From positions 1-64,000 of the forward strand of contig NZ_QJRP01000020.1 of NCBI RefSeq assembly GCF_003205295.1: a stretch of DNA of 64,000 bases. Direction: 5' to 3'. Under the pieces are notes generated by a model, which saw only the letters and a program-made list of their open reading frames with translations, had not been told where the DNA came from and made no database searches. This document shows positions 32,462 to 40,981 of the stretch, one piece after another. Every line of letters starts with the position of its first letter. Within the stretch, counting starts at the first letter, position 1. The translations under genes and the position numbers were made by a program. Origin of the DNA: Pseudomonas mosselii. GTDB taxonomy: Bacteria; Pseudomonadota; Gammaproteobacteria; Pseudomonadales; Pseudomonadaceae.

Positions 32462-34294
32462 TCAGTTGGCCTCTTGCGTCACGGGGGCGGCGGTGACGGC
32501 GGGCGTCACGTCGGGCTTGATCCACCAGGTGTCGATGCCGATGTCGTACTTGGGCGACACGGCCGGGTGGCCGATATGGTTCCAGTAGGCCACGCGGGAG
32601 GTCTTGATGTGCCAGTTGGGGATCACGTAGTAGCCCCACAGCAGCACGCGGTCCAGGGCACGGCAGTGGTCGACCAGGCTCTGGCGCGAATCGGCGTTGA
32701 TCAGTTCTTCCACCAGCTGGTCGATGGCAGGGTCGCGCAGGCCGATGAAGTTGCGGCTGCCGGGGTTGTCGGCGGCGGCGCTGTTCCAGTACTCGCGCTG
32801 CTCGTTACCGGGCGAATTGGACTGCACGAAGCCGCCGACGATCATGTCGTAGTCCCGCGAGCGCAGGCGGGTGATGTACTGCGATACGTCCACCCGGCGG
32901 ATTTCGAAGTTGATGCCCAGGTCGGCCAGGTTGCGCTTGAACGGCAGCAGCACGCGCTCGAATTGGGTCTGGGCCAGCAGGAACTCGATGGTCACCGGCT
33001 TGCCGTCCTTGTCGACCATCTTGTCGTCGACGATCTTCCAGCCGGCTTCCTGCAGCAGCTTGTAGGCCTGGCGCTGCTGGTCGCGGATCATGCCGCTGCC
33101 GTCGGTGACGGGGTTGCGGAACGCGCCGTTGAACACCTCGTCGGGCACCTTGCCGCGCAGCGGTTCAAGGATCTTCAGCTCGGCGGGGGTGGGCAGGCCG
33201 CTGGCGGCCATCTCGGAGTTCTCGAAGTAGCTGTCGGTGCGGGTGTAGGCACCGTTGAACAGCTGCTTGTTGGTCCATTCGAAGTCCATCAGCAGGCTGA
33301 TGGCGTGGCGCACACGGATGTCCTGGAACACGGGTTTGCGCAGGTTGAAGATGAAGCCCTGCATGCCCACCGGGTTGCCGTTGGGGATCTCTTCCTTGAT
33401 CAGGCGGCCGTCGCGCACGGCGGGCACGTCATAGGCGGTGGCCCAGTTCTTCGCGCTGATTTCCAGGGCGTAGTCGAACTGACCAGCCTTGAGCGCTTCG
33501 AGGGCGACGGTGTTGTCGCGGTAGGAGTCGAAGGTCATCACGTCGAAGTTGTAGAAGCCGCGGTTGATCGGCAGGTCCTTGGCCCAGTAGTCCTTGACCC
33601 GCTCGTAGCGGATCGAGCGGCCGGCCTTCACGTCGGCGACCTTGTACGGGCCACTGCCCAGCGGGATTTCCAGGTTGCCGCGGTTGAAGTCGCGGTTTGC
33701 ATACCAGTGCTTGGGCAGCACCGGCAGTTGGCCGAGGATCAGCGGCAGCTCGCGGTTGTTGGTGTGCTTGAACTTGAACAGCACCTTGAGCGGGTCTTCG
33801 GCGACCACTTCGGCGACGTCGGCGTAGTACTGGCGGTACAGCGGCGCGCCGTCCTTGATCAAGGCGTTGAAGGTGAACACCACGTCTTCGGCGCGCATCG
33901 GGTGGCCGTCGTGGAAGCGCGCCTCGGGGCGCAGGTAGAAGCGCACCCAGCTGTTGTCGGGGGCCTTTTCGATCTTGCCGGCCACCAGGCCGTACTCGGT
34001 GAAGGGCTCGTCGAGGCTCTGGCGCATCAGCGTGTCGTAGATGCTGCCGACGTTGTCGGCGGGCACGCCCTTGTTGATGAATGGGTTGAGGCTGTCGAAG
34101 CCGCCGAAGCTGGACTGGCGGAAGGTGCCGCCCTTGGGCGCGTCCGGGTTGACGTATTCGAAGTGCTTGAAGTTGGCCGGGTATTTCGGCGCCTCGTCGT
34201 ACAGCGTCAGGGCGTGCTGCGGGGCGGCCACGGCCGGGAGCGTGAGGCAGGCCAGCAACAGGCTGCCGGCCAGGCGGCGCAAGGTGGGCGTCAT
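32462..34294 (-). CDS. nppA2: NppA2, periplasmic binding protein
   Basis: A 610-residue SBP_bac_5 family protein with a signal peptide (RRLAGSLLLACLTLPAVAAP, cleavage near residue 24). Typical segments are VNPDAPKGGTFRQSSFGGFD, RPEARFHDGHPMRAEDVVFT and RHAISLLMDFEWTNKQLFNG. It is a paralogue of the next gene upstream, with the same length. In P. aeruginosa the NppA1A2BCD system takes up peptide-nucleoside antibiotics and peptides. Its ATG overlaps the nppA1 stop (ATGA). Confidence 0.9.
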   Translation of the reverse strand: MTPTLRRLAGSLLLACLTLPAVAAPQHALTLYDEAPKYPANFKHFEYVNPDAPKGGTFRQSSFGGFDSLNPFINKGVPADNVGSIYDTLMRQSLDEPFTEYGLVAGKIEKAPDNSWVRFYLRPEARFHDGHPMRAEDVVFTFNALIKDGAPLYRQYYADVAEVVAEDPLKVLFKFKHTNNRELPLILGQLPVLPKHWYANRDFNRGNLEIPLGSGPYKVADVKAGRSIRYERVKDYWAKDLPINRGFYNFDVMTFDSYRDNTVALEALKAGQFDYALEISAKNWATAYDVPAVRDGRLIKEEIPNGNPVGMQGFIFNLRKPVFQDIRVRHAISLLMDFEWTNKQLFNGAYTRTDSYFENSEMAASGLPTPAELKILEPLRGKVPDEVFNGAFRNPVTDGSGMIRDQQRQAYKLLQEAGWKIVDDKMVDKDGKPVTIEFLLAQTQFERVLLPFKRNLADLGINFEIRRVDVSQYITRLRSRDYDMIVGGFVQSNSPGNEQREYWNSAAADNPGSRNFIGLRDPAIDQLVEELINADSRQSLVDHCRALDRVLLWGYYVIPNWHIKTSRVAYWNHIGHPAVSPKYDIGIDTWWIKPDVTPAVTAAPVTQEAN

Positions 34295-36123
34295 TTGGCT
34301 TTCTCCGAGGTCTTCTTGATCCACCAGCTGTTCAGCCCGAGGGTGTAGGGCGGCGTGGTGACGAAGGCGAACCGGTTGCGGTAGGCCAGGCGGTGATTGT
34401 CGAGGTACCAGTTGGGGATCATGTAGTACTGCCATGAGAGCACGCGGTCCAGGGCGCGCGCGGCGGCGATCTGGTCATCGCGGCTGCGGGCGGCGAGCAA
34501 GGTGTCGAGCAGGTGGTCGACCACCGGGTCCTTGACCCCAGCATAGTTCTTGCTGCCTTTGGTGGCGGCTTGGCTCGAGTGGAAATACAGCCACTGTTCG
34601 AGGCCCGGGCTCAGCGTCTGGTTCAGGGTCATCAGGATCATGTCGAAATCGAACTGGTCGAGCCGTTGTTTGTACTGGGCGCGGTCGACGGTGCGCAAGC
34701 GCGCATCGATGCCGATGCTTGCCAGATTTTCGACATAAGGTTGCAGGATGCGTTCGAGGTTCGGGTTCACCAGCAGCAGCTCCATACGGAACTGCTGGCC
34801 CTTGCTGTCCACCAGGCGCTGGCCGTTGAGCTTCCAGCCGGCCTGGGCGAACAGCGCCAGGGCCTGGCGCAGGGCCGCGCGGCTGATGCCGCTGCCGTCG
34901 GTGTGGCTGACCTGGTAGGGCTGGGTGAACAGCTTTTCCGGCAGTTGGTCGCGAAACGGTTTGAGCAGCAGCCACTCCTTGCCGGTGGGCAGGCCTGTGG
35001 CGGTGAAATCGCTGTTGGGGTAATAGCTGGTGGCGCGTCGGTACGCGCCGTTGAACAGCGCGCGGTTGGTCCACTCGAAGTCGAGCATCAGGCCCAGCGC
35101 CTGGCGTACTCGCGGGTCGCTGAAGGTGGCGCGGCGGCTGTTCATGAACAGGCCCTGGGTCTGCGTCGGGATCTTGTGCGGGATCTGCGCCTTGATTACC
35201 TCACCGCGGCGCACGGCGGGGAAGTTGTAGCCGTTGGCCCAGTTCTTCGCCTGGTGCTCGATGTAGATGTCGAACTCGCCGGCCTTGAAGGCCTCGAAGG
35301 CCACGGTGGCGTCGCGGTAGAACTCGTATTCGACGCGCTTGAAGTTGTACTTGCCGCGGTTCACGGCCAGGTCCTTGCCCCAGTAGTCCTTCACCCGCTC
35401 GAACACCAGCCGGCGGCCCGGTTGCACCTCGCTGATGCGGTAGGGGCCGCTGCCCAGCGGTGGCTCGAAGGTGGTGGCCTTGAAGTCGCGCTTTTCCCAG
35501 TAATGTTTGGGCAGCACCGGCATTTCGCCCAGGCGCAGGATCAGCAGCGGGTTGCCGGCGCGCTTGAAGACGAAGCGGATGCGCAGGGGGCCGAGGATGT
35601 CGACCCGGGTCACTTCCTGCAGGTTGGTGCGGTAGATCGGGTGGCCGTCCTTGAGCAGGGTGCGGTAGCTGAAGGCGACGTCGGCGGCGGTGATCGGCAC
35701 GCCGTCGTGAAAGTGCGCCTCGGGGCGCAGGTTGAACACCACCCAGCTGCGGTCCTCGCTGTACTCGACGGAGCGGGCGATCAGGCCGTAGCTGGAGGTG
35801 GGTTCGTCGCCGGAGGGGTCGTACATGCCGGTGCCGACCATCAGCGGCTCGTTGAGCTCGTTGATGCCGTACTGCAGGAAATTGGGCGTGGTGACCGGGC
35901 TCGAACCCTTGAAGGTGTAGGGGTTGAGCGTGTCGAAGGTGCCGAAGGCCATGGCCCGCAAGGTGCCGCCTTTGGGGGCTTGCGGGTTGACCCAGTCGAA
36001 GTGGGTGAAGCTGGCCGGGTACTTGAGCGTGCCGAACTGCGCGTATCCGTGGCTCTCGCTCACCATCGCGACGGCGGGGAAGCTCAAGGCCAGGCTGAGA
36101 GACAGCAGGAGGGGACGTATCAA
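34291..36123 (-). CDS. nppA1: NppA1, periplasmic binding protein
   Basis: A 610-residue SBP_bac_5 family protein, first gene of the npp operon. No ATG fits the signal peptide; the likely start is TTG at 36123, giving MIRPLLLSLSLALSFPAVAM followed by VSESHGYAQFGTLKYPASFT. The frame is open upstream through the REP pair but that part is not protein-like. Core motifs: VNPQAPKGGTLRAMAFGTFD, RPEAHFHDGVPITAADVAFS, RQALGLMLDFEWTNRALFNG. Two binding proteins per transporter may widen the substrate range. Confidence 0.88.
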   Translation of the reverse strand: MIRPLLLSLSLALSFPAVAMVSESHGYAQFGTLKYPASFTHFDWVNPQAPKGGTLRAMAFGTFDTLNPYTFKGSSPVTTPNFLQYGINELNEPLMVGTGMYDPSGDEPTSSYGLIARSVEYSEDRSWVVFNLRPEAHFHDGVPITAADVAFSYRTLLKDGHPIYRTNLQEVTRVDILGPLRIRFVFKRAGNPLLILRLGEMPVLPKHYWEKRDFKATTFEPPLGSGPYRISEVQPGRRLVFERVKDYWGKDLAVNRGKYNFKRVEYEFYRDATVAFEAFKAGEFDIYIEHQAKNWANGYNFPAVRRGEVIKAQIPHKIPTQTQGLFMNSRRATFSDPRVRQALGLMLDFEWTNRALFNGAYRRATSYYPNSDFTATGLPTGKEWLLLKPFRDQLPEKLFTQPYQVSHTDGSGISRAALRQALALFAQAGWKLNGQRLVDSKGQQFRMELLLVNPNLERILQPYVENLASIGIDARLRTVDRAQYKQRLDQFDFDMILMTLNQTLSPGLEQWLYFHSSQAATKGSKNYAGVKDPVVDHLLDTLLAARSRDDQIAAARALDRVLSWQYYMIPNWYLDNHRLAYRNRFAFVTTPPYTLGLNSWWIKKTSEKAK

Positions 36124-36220
36124 GTCGGCATCCGATCCAGAAGGCGTTGGGCTTGGTTCGGGGTACAGTAACAGCTTGTCTGGAATGGAAAAAGAGTCGC
36201 CCTTGGAGCAAATGAAGTCC

Positions 36221-36309
36221 CCTGTGGGAGCGGGTTTACCCGCGAACACCGGCAAAGCCGGTGCCAAGCACCGCAGAGCCTTCTTCGCGGGTAAACCCGC
36301 TCCCACAGG
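36221..36309. repeat. REP pair, GCGGGTTTACCCGCGAA type
   Basis: CCTGTGGGAGCGGGTTTACC and its inverted copy (GGTAAACCCGCTCCCACAGG) flank an inner CACCGGCAAAGCCGGTG dyad. It lies between nppA1 and mltD and probably separates their transcripts. The same REP type recurs at 40.8 and 44.2 kb. Confidence 0.87.
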
Positions 36310-36336
36310 GTGGGGCGGTGGCTTCGACGTTGTGGT

Positions 36337-37764
36337 TTAACGCGACAGGTAGACGGTCAGGGTCTGCCCAGGCTTGAGCGCATGCCCACTACGCGGATTC
36401 CAGCGCTTGAGGTGCTTCATCTCGACGTTGAAGCGCTTGGCCACCAGGTAGTACGAATCGCCCTTGCGCACCTTGTACTGGGTGGAACGCTGCTTCGCAT
36501 CGGCCACGCGGTTGGCCGCCGCGCTCGGTGCGTTGCCGCCACGCAGGGCCAGCACCTGGCCGACCTTGAGGCTGTTGCCGCGCAGGCTGTTCCAGCGCTG
36601 GATGTCCTTGACCGCGACGCGGTTGGCCTTGGCGATGCTGCCCAGGTTGTCGCCGCGCTTGACCCGGTAGCTGCGCGCCGCCGGCGCCTTGGCATCGGCC
36701 AGGGCGGCCTGGAACACGGCCTTGTTCGGCTGCAGGGCGACCAGTTCCTCAGGCTTGAGGTTGGACATGCGGTCACTCAGCAGCTGCGCCTTGGCGGTGG
36801 GCACCAGCAGTTGCTGTGGGCCGTCCACGGTCATGCGCTTCTTGAATGCCGGGTTGAGCTGGATCAGCTCGTCTTCGTCGATGTCGGCGAAAGCCGCCAC
36901 GCGCGACAGGTCGAGGCGGTCGTTGATGGCGACGGCTTCGAAATAGGGTTCGTTGGCGATCGGGTTCAGGTTGATCCCGTAGGCGGCAGGGGTGTTGACC
37001 ACCTGCGACAGGGCCAGCAGCTTGGGCACGTAGTCGCGGGTTTCCTGCGGCAGCGGCAGGTTCCAGTAGTCGGTCGGCAGGCCCAGGCGCTCGTTGCGCT
37101 CGATGGCGCGGCTGACGGTGCCTTCGCCGGCGTTGTAGGCGGCCAGGGCCAGCAGCCAGTCGCCGTTGAACATGTCGTGCAGGCGGTTCAGGTAGTCCAG
37201 CGCGGCGTTGGTCGAGGCGGTGACGTCGCGACGGCCATCGTAGAAGTTGGTCTGGCGCAGCTTGAAGTGGCGCCCGGTGGACGGGATGAACTGCCACATG
37301 CCGGCGGCGTGCGCGCGGGAATAGGCCATCGGGTTGTAGGCGCTCTCGATCGCCGGCAGCAGGGCCAGCTCCAGCGGCATGTCGCGTTCTTCGAGGCGCT
37401 CGACGATGTAGTGCAGGTAGAGGCTGCCGCGCTCGCCGGCGTTCTCGAGGAACGACGGGTTGCTGGCGAACCACAGGCGCTGCTGTTCGATGCGCGGGTT
37501 GACGTCCATGCCGTCCTGCAGGGCGAAGCCCTGGCGCATGCGCTCCCAGACGTCCTGGGGCGGTGCTTCCTTGGGCTTGACCACCAGCGGCGCGGGCTTG
37601 TGCTTGATCCGCGCCTGGTAGTTGTGCGCGCGAACGCTGTCGGATTCGTCGAGCTGACGGGTGCTCTGGCAGCCGACCAGGGTGGCGGCCAGCGCCAGTG
37701 CACTGATCTGTGCCAGTCGCGTCAGGGCGACCGAATGAGCGGTTCTGCGGCTAAGGGAAGACAT
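36337..37764 (-). CDS. mltD: MltD, membrane-bound lytic transglycosylase D
   Basis: A 475-residue lipoprotein enzyme that cleaves peptidoglycan glycan strands. The lipobox LVGC places lipidated Cys at residue 32. The SLT domain has catalytic Glu140 (LLPAIESAYNP) plus AGMWQFIPSTGR and LALAAYNAGEGTVSRAI. Two clear LysM repeats follow (YRVKRGDNLGSIAKAN near residue 380 and YKVRKGDSYYLVAKRF near 435). It is next to gloB, as in other pseudomonads. Confidence 0.95.
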   Translation of the reverse strand: MSSLSRRTAHSVALTRLAQISALALAATLVGCQSTRQLDESDSVRAHNYQARIKHKPAPLVVKPKEAPPQDVWERMRQGFALQDGMDVNPRIEQQRLWFASNPSFLENAGERGSLYLHYIVERLEERDMPLELALLPAIESAYNPMAYSRAHAAGMWQFIPSTGRHFKLRQTNFYDGRRDVTASTNAALDYLNRLHDMFNGDWLLALAAYNAGEGTVSRAIERNERLGLPTDYWNLPLPQETRDYVPKLLALSQVVNTPAAYGINLNPIANEPYFEAVAINDRLDLSRVAAFADIDEDELIQLNPAFKKRMTVDGPQQLLVPTAKAQLLSDRMSNLKPEELVALQPNKAVFQAALADAKAPAARSYRVKRGDNLGSIAKANRVAVKDIQRWNSLRGNSLKVGQVLALRGGNAPSAAANRVADAKQRSTQYKVRKGDSYYLVAKRFNVEMKHLKRWNPRSGHALKPGQTLTVYLSR

Positions 37765-37864
37765 CGGCTGGAACGGTTATCCGGGCAAAAAAGTTGGGCG
37801 ATTCTAGAAACCGGCCCCGGCCGGGTCAACCTTTGGGCTTATGTCACGATATATCTTGAGGTTA

Positions 37865-38644
37865 TCAGAACACGTCCTTCCAAGACCTCAAGGCAGCAAA
37901 AACAGTGGCTTGGGTAGGGTTGGAATGTCCCTTCCATTCGTCTGCTTTTTGTTTAACGAATGTTTCAGCGGTGCGCAAAAAAGGGTTGGTCAGGCGCTCC
38001 AGGCCGATGGTGGAGGGCAGGGTGATGCGATTGTCGGCGCGCAGACGGGTAACGTCTTCGAACCGTTGCAGAACGTGCGGGTTTTCCGGTTCCACGGCGC
38101 GGGCGAAGCGCAGGTTGCTCAGGGTGTACTCGTGGGCGCAGTACACTTCGGTCTCGGCGGGCAGGGCGGCCAGGCGTTGCAGCGAGTGGTGCATCTGCTC
38201 GGGCGTGCCTTCGAACAGGCGCCCGCAACCGGCGGCGAACAGGGTATCGCCACTGAACAGTAGCGGCGTGGGCGATTGCGCAGTGTAATAGGCGATGTGC
38301 CCCAGGGTGTGGCCGGGCATGGCCATGACCTCGAAGGCCAGGCCCAGTGCCTTGACCTGCGCGCCATCCTCCAGGGCGACATCGCGGGCCGGGATGCGCT
38401 CGCTGGCCGGGCCGTAGACGGTGGCGCCGGTGGCTTGCTTCAGGGCTTCAACGCCGCCGACGTGGTCATGGTGGTGGTGGGTGACCAGGATCGCCTCCAG
38501 CGCCCAGTCGCGATGCTGGCCCAGCCAGGCCAGCACCGGCCCGGCATCGCCGGGATCGACCACTGCGCAGCGACGATTGGCAGTATCCTGTAACAACCAG
38601 ATGTAGTTGTCGTTGAAAGCGGGTAGGGCATCGATCTGTATCAT
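37865..38644 (-). CDS. gloB: GloB, hydroxyacylglutathione hydrolase (glyoxalase II)
   Basis: A 259-residue metallo-beta-lactamase-fold enzyme that hydrolyses S-lactoylglutathione in methylglyoxal detoxification. The metal site THHHHDHVGG, the ligand His in MPGHTLGHIAYY and Asp in FSGDTLFAAGCGRLFEG are present, with the C-terminal glutathione-binding region (HEYTLSNLRFA). The start MIQIDALPAFNDNY fits the family. It is divergent from the methyltransferase gene. Confidence 0.96.
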   Translation of the reverse strand: MIQIDALPAFNDNYIWLLQDTANRRCAVVDPGDAGPVLAWLGQHRDWALEAILVTHHHHDHVGGVEALKQATGATVYGPASERIPARDVALEDGAQVKALGLAFEVMAMPGHTLGHIAYYTAQSPTPLLFSGDTLFAAGCGRLFEGTPEQMHHSLQRLAALPAETEVYCAHEYTLSNLRFARAVEPENPHVLQRFEDVTRLRADNRITLPSTIGLERLTNPFLRTAETFVKQKADEWKGHSNPTQATVFAALRSWKDVF

Positions 38645-38728
38645 GTGCGGATCCGTATCGCCAAGCCTGGACATTGGAGGCATCTTAGCCGCGATGGCGC
38701 GGCCGGAGAACCTTCGAGGGAGAACGCA

Positions 38729-39502
38729 ATGACCGACCAAGCCTTCGCCCAGGCCGACCCCGACTGGGTCGAGCTCATCAGCCTGGCCCGCGACTGGTTC
38801 GATGGCCCCCTTGGGCAGTTGATGCTCAAGGAAGAGGAAAAGTTGCTCGAAGAAGAGCTGCGGCGTTTCTTCGGTGGTTACCTGGTGCACTACGGTCCCT
38901 GCGCCGAACCCCCGCCCAACGCCCCGCAGGTGCAGCGCAACGTGCGGCTTGGCGCGCCGTTGCCGGGTGTTGAGATCGTCTGCGAGGAGCAGGCCTGGCC
39001 GCTGTCGGAACACGCAGCCGATGTGGTGGTGCTGCAGCACGGCCTGGACTTCAGCCTCTCTCCCCACGGCTTGCTCCGGGAAGCGGCCAGCGCGGTGCGT
39101 CCGGGTGGCCATCTGCTGATCGTCGGCATCAACCCGTGGAGCAGCTGGGGCCTGCGGCATTTCTTCAGCCAGGGCGCCTTGCGCAAGGCCCGCTGCATCT
39201 CGGCGTCGCGGGTCGGCGACTGGCTCAACCTGCTGGGCTTCGCGCTGGAGAAACGCCGGTATGGGTGCTATCGTCCGCCGCTTGCCTCGCCGGCCTGGCA
39301 ACAGCGCCTGGCCGGTTGGGAGCGGGTGGCCGGAGGCTGGCAGAGTGCCGGTGGCGGGGTCTACCTGCTGGTGGCGCGCAAGATGGTGGTCGGCCTGCGG
39401 CCGCTGCGCCTGGAACGCCGCGAGCCGATGGGCAAGCTGCTGCCACTGCCGTTGGCCAAGGTCAACCGCAGCGCCACCCACCCTGATTCCGAAAAGCACT
39501 GA
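38729..39502 (+). CDS. Class I SAM-dependent methyltransferase
   Basis: A 257-residue protein of the methyltransferase family found between gloB and rnhA in Pseudomonas. Recognisable parts are the LPEL-type acidic segment WPLSEHAADVVVLQHGLDFS and RPGGHLLIVGINPWSSWGLR; the canonical glycine-rich motif I is weak, so binding of SAM is inferred from family resemblance. The substrate is unknown. The start MTDQAFAQ at 38729 has GAGGGAGAA upstream. rnhA starts 13 nt after the stop, which suggests co-transcription. Confidence 0.78.
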   Translation: MTDQAFAQADPDWVELISLARDWFDGPLGQLMLKEEEKLLEEELRRFFGGYLVHYGPCAEPPPNAPQVQRNVRLGAPLPGVEIVCEEQAWPLSEHAADVVVLQHGLDFSLSPHGLLREAASAVRPGGHLLIVGINPWSSWGLRHFFSQGALRKARCISASRVGDWLNLLGFALEKRRYGCYRPPLASPAWQQRLAGWERVAGGWQSAGGGVYLLVARKMVVGLRPLRLERREPMGKLLPLPLAKVNRSATHPDSEKH

Positions 39503-39515
39503 ACACGAGTGGTAC

Positions 39516-39962
39516 ATGAGCGATAGCGTCGAGATCTACACCGATGGTGCCTGCAAGGGCAATCCCGGCCCGGGTGGCTGGGGCGTCCTGATGGTTTTCA
39601 AGGGCGTCGAGAAGGAACTGTGGGGCGGCGAACGCGAGACCACCAACAACCGCATGGAGCTGATGGCCGCGATCGAGGGCCTGAAGGCGCTCAAGCGCGA
39701 GTGCGAGGTGGTGCTGACCACCGACTCCCAGTACGTGATGAAGGGCATCAACGAGTGGATGGTCAACTGGAAGAAGCGCGGCTGGAAGACCGCCGCCAAG
39801 GAGCCGGTGAAGAATGCCGACCTGTGGATGGCCCTCGATGAGCAGGTCAACCGGCACAAGGTGACCTGGAAGTGGGTGCGCGGGCATATCGGCCATCCGG
39901 GCAACGAGCGGGCCGACCAGTTGGCCAATCGTGGGGTCGACGAGGTGCGGGCCCAGCGTTGA
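39516..39962 (+). CDS. rnhA: RnhA, ribonuclease HI
   Basis: A 148-residue enzyme that degrades RNA in RNA-DNA hybrids. Catalytic acidic residues are visible in YTDGACKGNPGPGGWG, NNRMELMAAIEGL, TTDSQYV and NERADQLANRG; the basic handle region NWKKRGWKTAAKEPVKN is also present. The start MSDSVEIYTDGA aligns with E. coli RNase HI. It lies upstream of dnaQ on the same strand, a conserved arrangement. Confidence 0.97.
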   Translation: MSDSVEIYTDGACKGNPGPGGWGVLMVFKGVEKELWGGERETTNNRMELMAAIEGLKALKRECEVVLTTDSQYVMKGINEWMVNWKKRGWKTAAKEPVKNADLWMALDEQVNRHKVTWKWVRGHIGHPGNERADQLANRGVDEVRAQR

Positions 39963-40071
39963 TTACCTGATGGCCATCGCGGGGCCAGCCCGCTCCCGCG
40001 ATGGCCGCAAAGCGGCCCCGATTCCGGTATACTCCCGCCTCGAATTCAAGCCCCGCAAGTTGGAGTCACCC

Positions 40072-40827
40072 GTGGAGCAGCAGCAAGACAAACGGTTCGT
40101 CATCCTCGACACCGAGACCACCGGCATGCCGGTGGCCGAAGGCCACCGCATCATCGAGATCGGTTGCGTCGAGGTCGTGGGCCGGCGCCTCACCGGGCGG
40201 CACTTCCACGTCTACCTGCAGCCCGACCGCGAGAGTGACGAGGGCGCGATCAACGTCCACGGCATCACCGACGCCTTCCTGGTCGGCAAGCCGCGCTTCG
40301 GCGATGTGGCCGAGGAGTTCTTCGAGTTCATCCAGGGCGCCACCCTGGTCATCCACAACGCGGCGTTCGACGTCGGCTTCATCAACAACGAGTTCGCCCG
40401 GATCGGCCAGCAGGATCGCGCCGACATCTCGCAGCATTGCCCGATCCTCGACACCCTGATGATGGCGCGCTCGCGCCATCCGGGGCAGCGCAACAGCCTC
40501 GATGCGCTGTGCAAACGCTACGGCATCGACAACTCTGGCCGTGAGCTGCACGGCGCGCTGCTCGACTCGGAACTGCTGGCCGACGTCTACCTGGCGATGA
40601 CCGGCGGCCAGACCAGCCTGTCGCTGGCGGGGGATGGCGCGCAGGGCGAGGATGGGCAGGGCAGCACCGGCAGTGAGATCCGTCGGATTACCGGTCGTGC
40701 GGCGGGTAAGGTGATCATGGCTAGCGAGGAAGAGCTCGAGGCCCATGCCGAGCGTTTGGCGGCCGTCGCCAAGTCGGCGGGCGGGCCGGCGATGTGGCAG
40801 GTGCTGACCGAGGCCCCCGCCAGCTGA
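40072..40827 (+). CDS. dnaQ: DnaQ, proofreading epsilon subunit of DNA polymerase III
   Basis: A 251-residue 3'-5' exonuclease. ExoI motif DTETTGMP, ExoII HNAAFDVGFINNEF and ExoIII HGALLDSELLADVY contain the catalytic residues. The C-terminal tail (after about residue 185) is the flexible alpha-subunit-binding part. The start is GTG at 40072, preceded by TTGGAGTCACC; the frame is open upstream but no ATG fits. A single diverged REP core lies between rnhA and dnaQ (about 39975-40020). Confidence 0.95.
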   Translation: MEQQQDKRFVILDTETTGMPVAEGHRIIEIGCVEVVGRRLTGRHFHVYLQPDRESDEGAINVHGITDAFLVGKPRFGDVAEEFFEFIQGATLVIHNAAFDVGFINNEFARIGQQDRADISQHCPILDTLMMARSRHPGQRNSLDALCKRYGIDNSGRELHGALLDSELLADVYLAMTGGQTSLSLAGDGAQGEDGQGSTGSEIRRITGRAAGKVIMASEEELEAHAERLAAVAKSAGGPAMWQVLTEAPAS

Positions 40828-40840
40828 TTCTCTGACAGTA

Positions 40841-40922
40841 CCGGCCCTTTCGCGGGTAAACCCGCTCCCACAGGCAACCCCCCCGAACCTGTGGGAGCGG
40901 GTTTACCCGCGAAGAGGCCGGC
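40841..40922. repeat. REP pair, GCGGGTTTACCCGCGAA type (outward orientation)
   Basis: CGCGGGTAAACCCGCTCCCA and its complement GTGGGAGCGGGTTTACCCGC form two units facing each other around a C-rich loop. The outer GGCC bases pair as well (CCGGCC...GGCCGG). It is located between dnaQ and ldcA and likely forms a single long hairpin. Confidence 0.87.
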
Positions 40923-40981
40923 ACTGACGACACCAGCCTCAACTACCCTGAGGGGGAAGCCCCCGCAGAGGTAGCCGCCCG

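Noticed and set aside
32459..36171. Long plus-strand frames opposite nppA2 and nppA1
   Set aside because: They mirror the codon pattern of the real binding-protein genes and show Val/Gly/Leu repeats without any motif.
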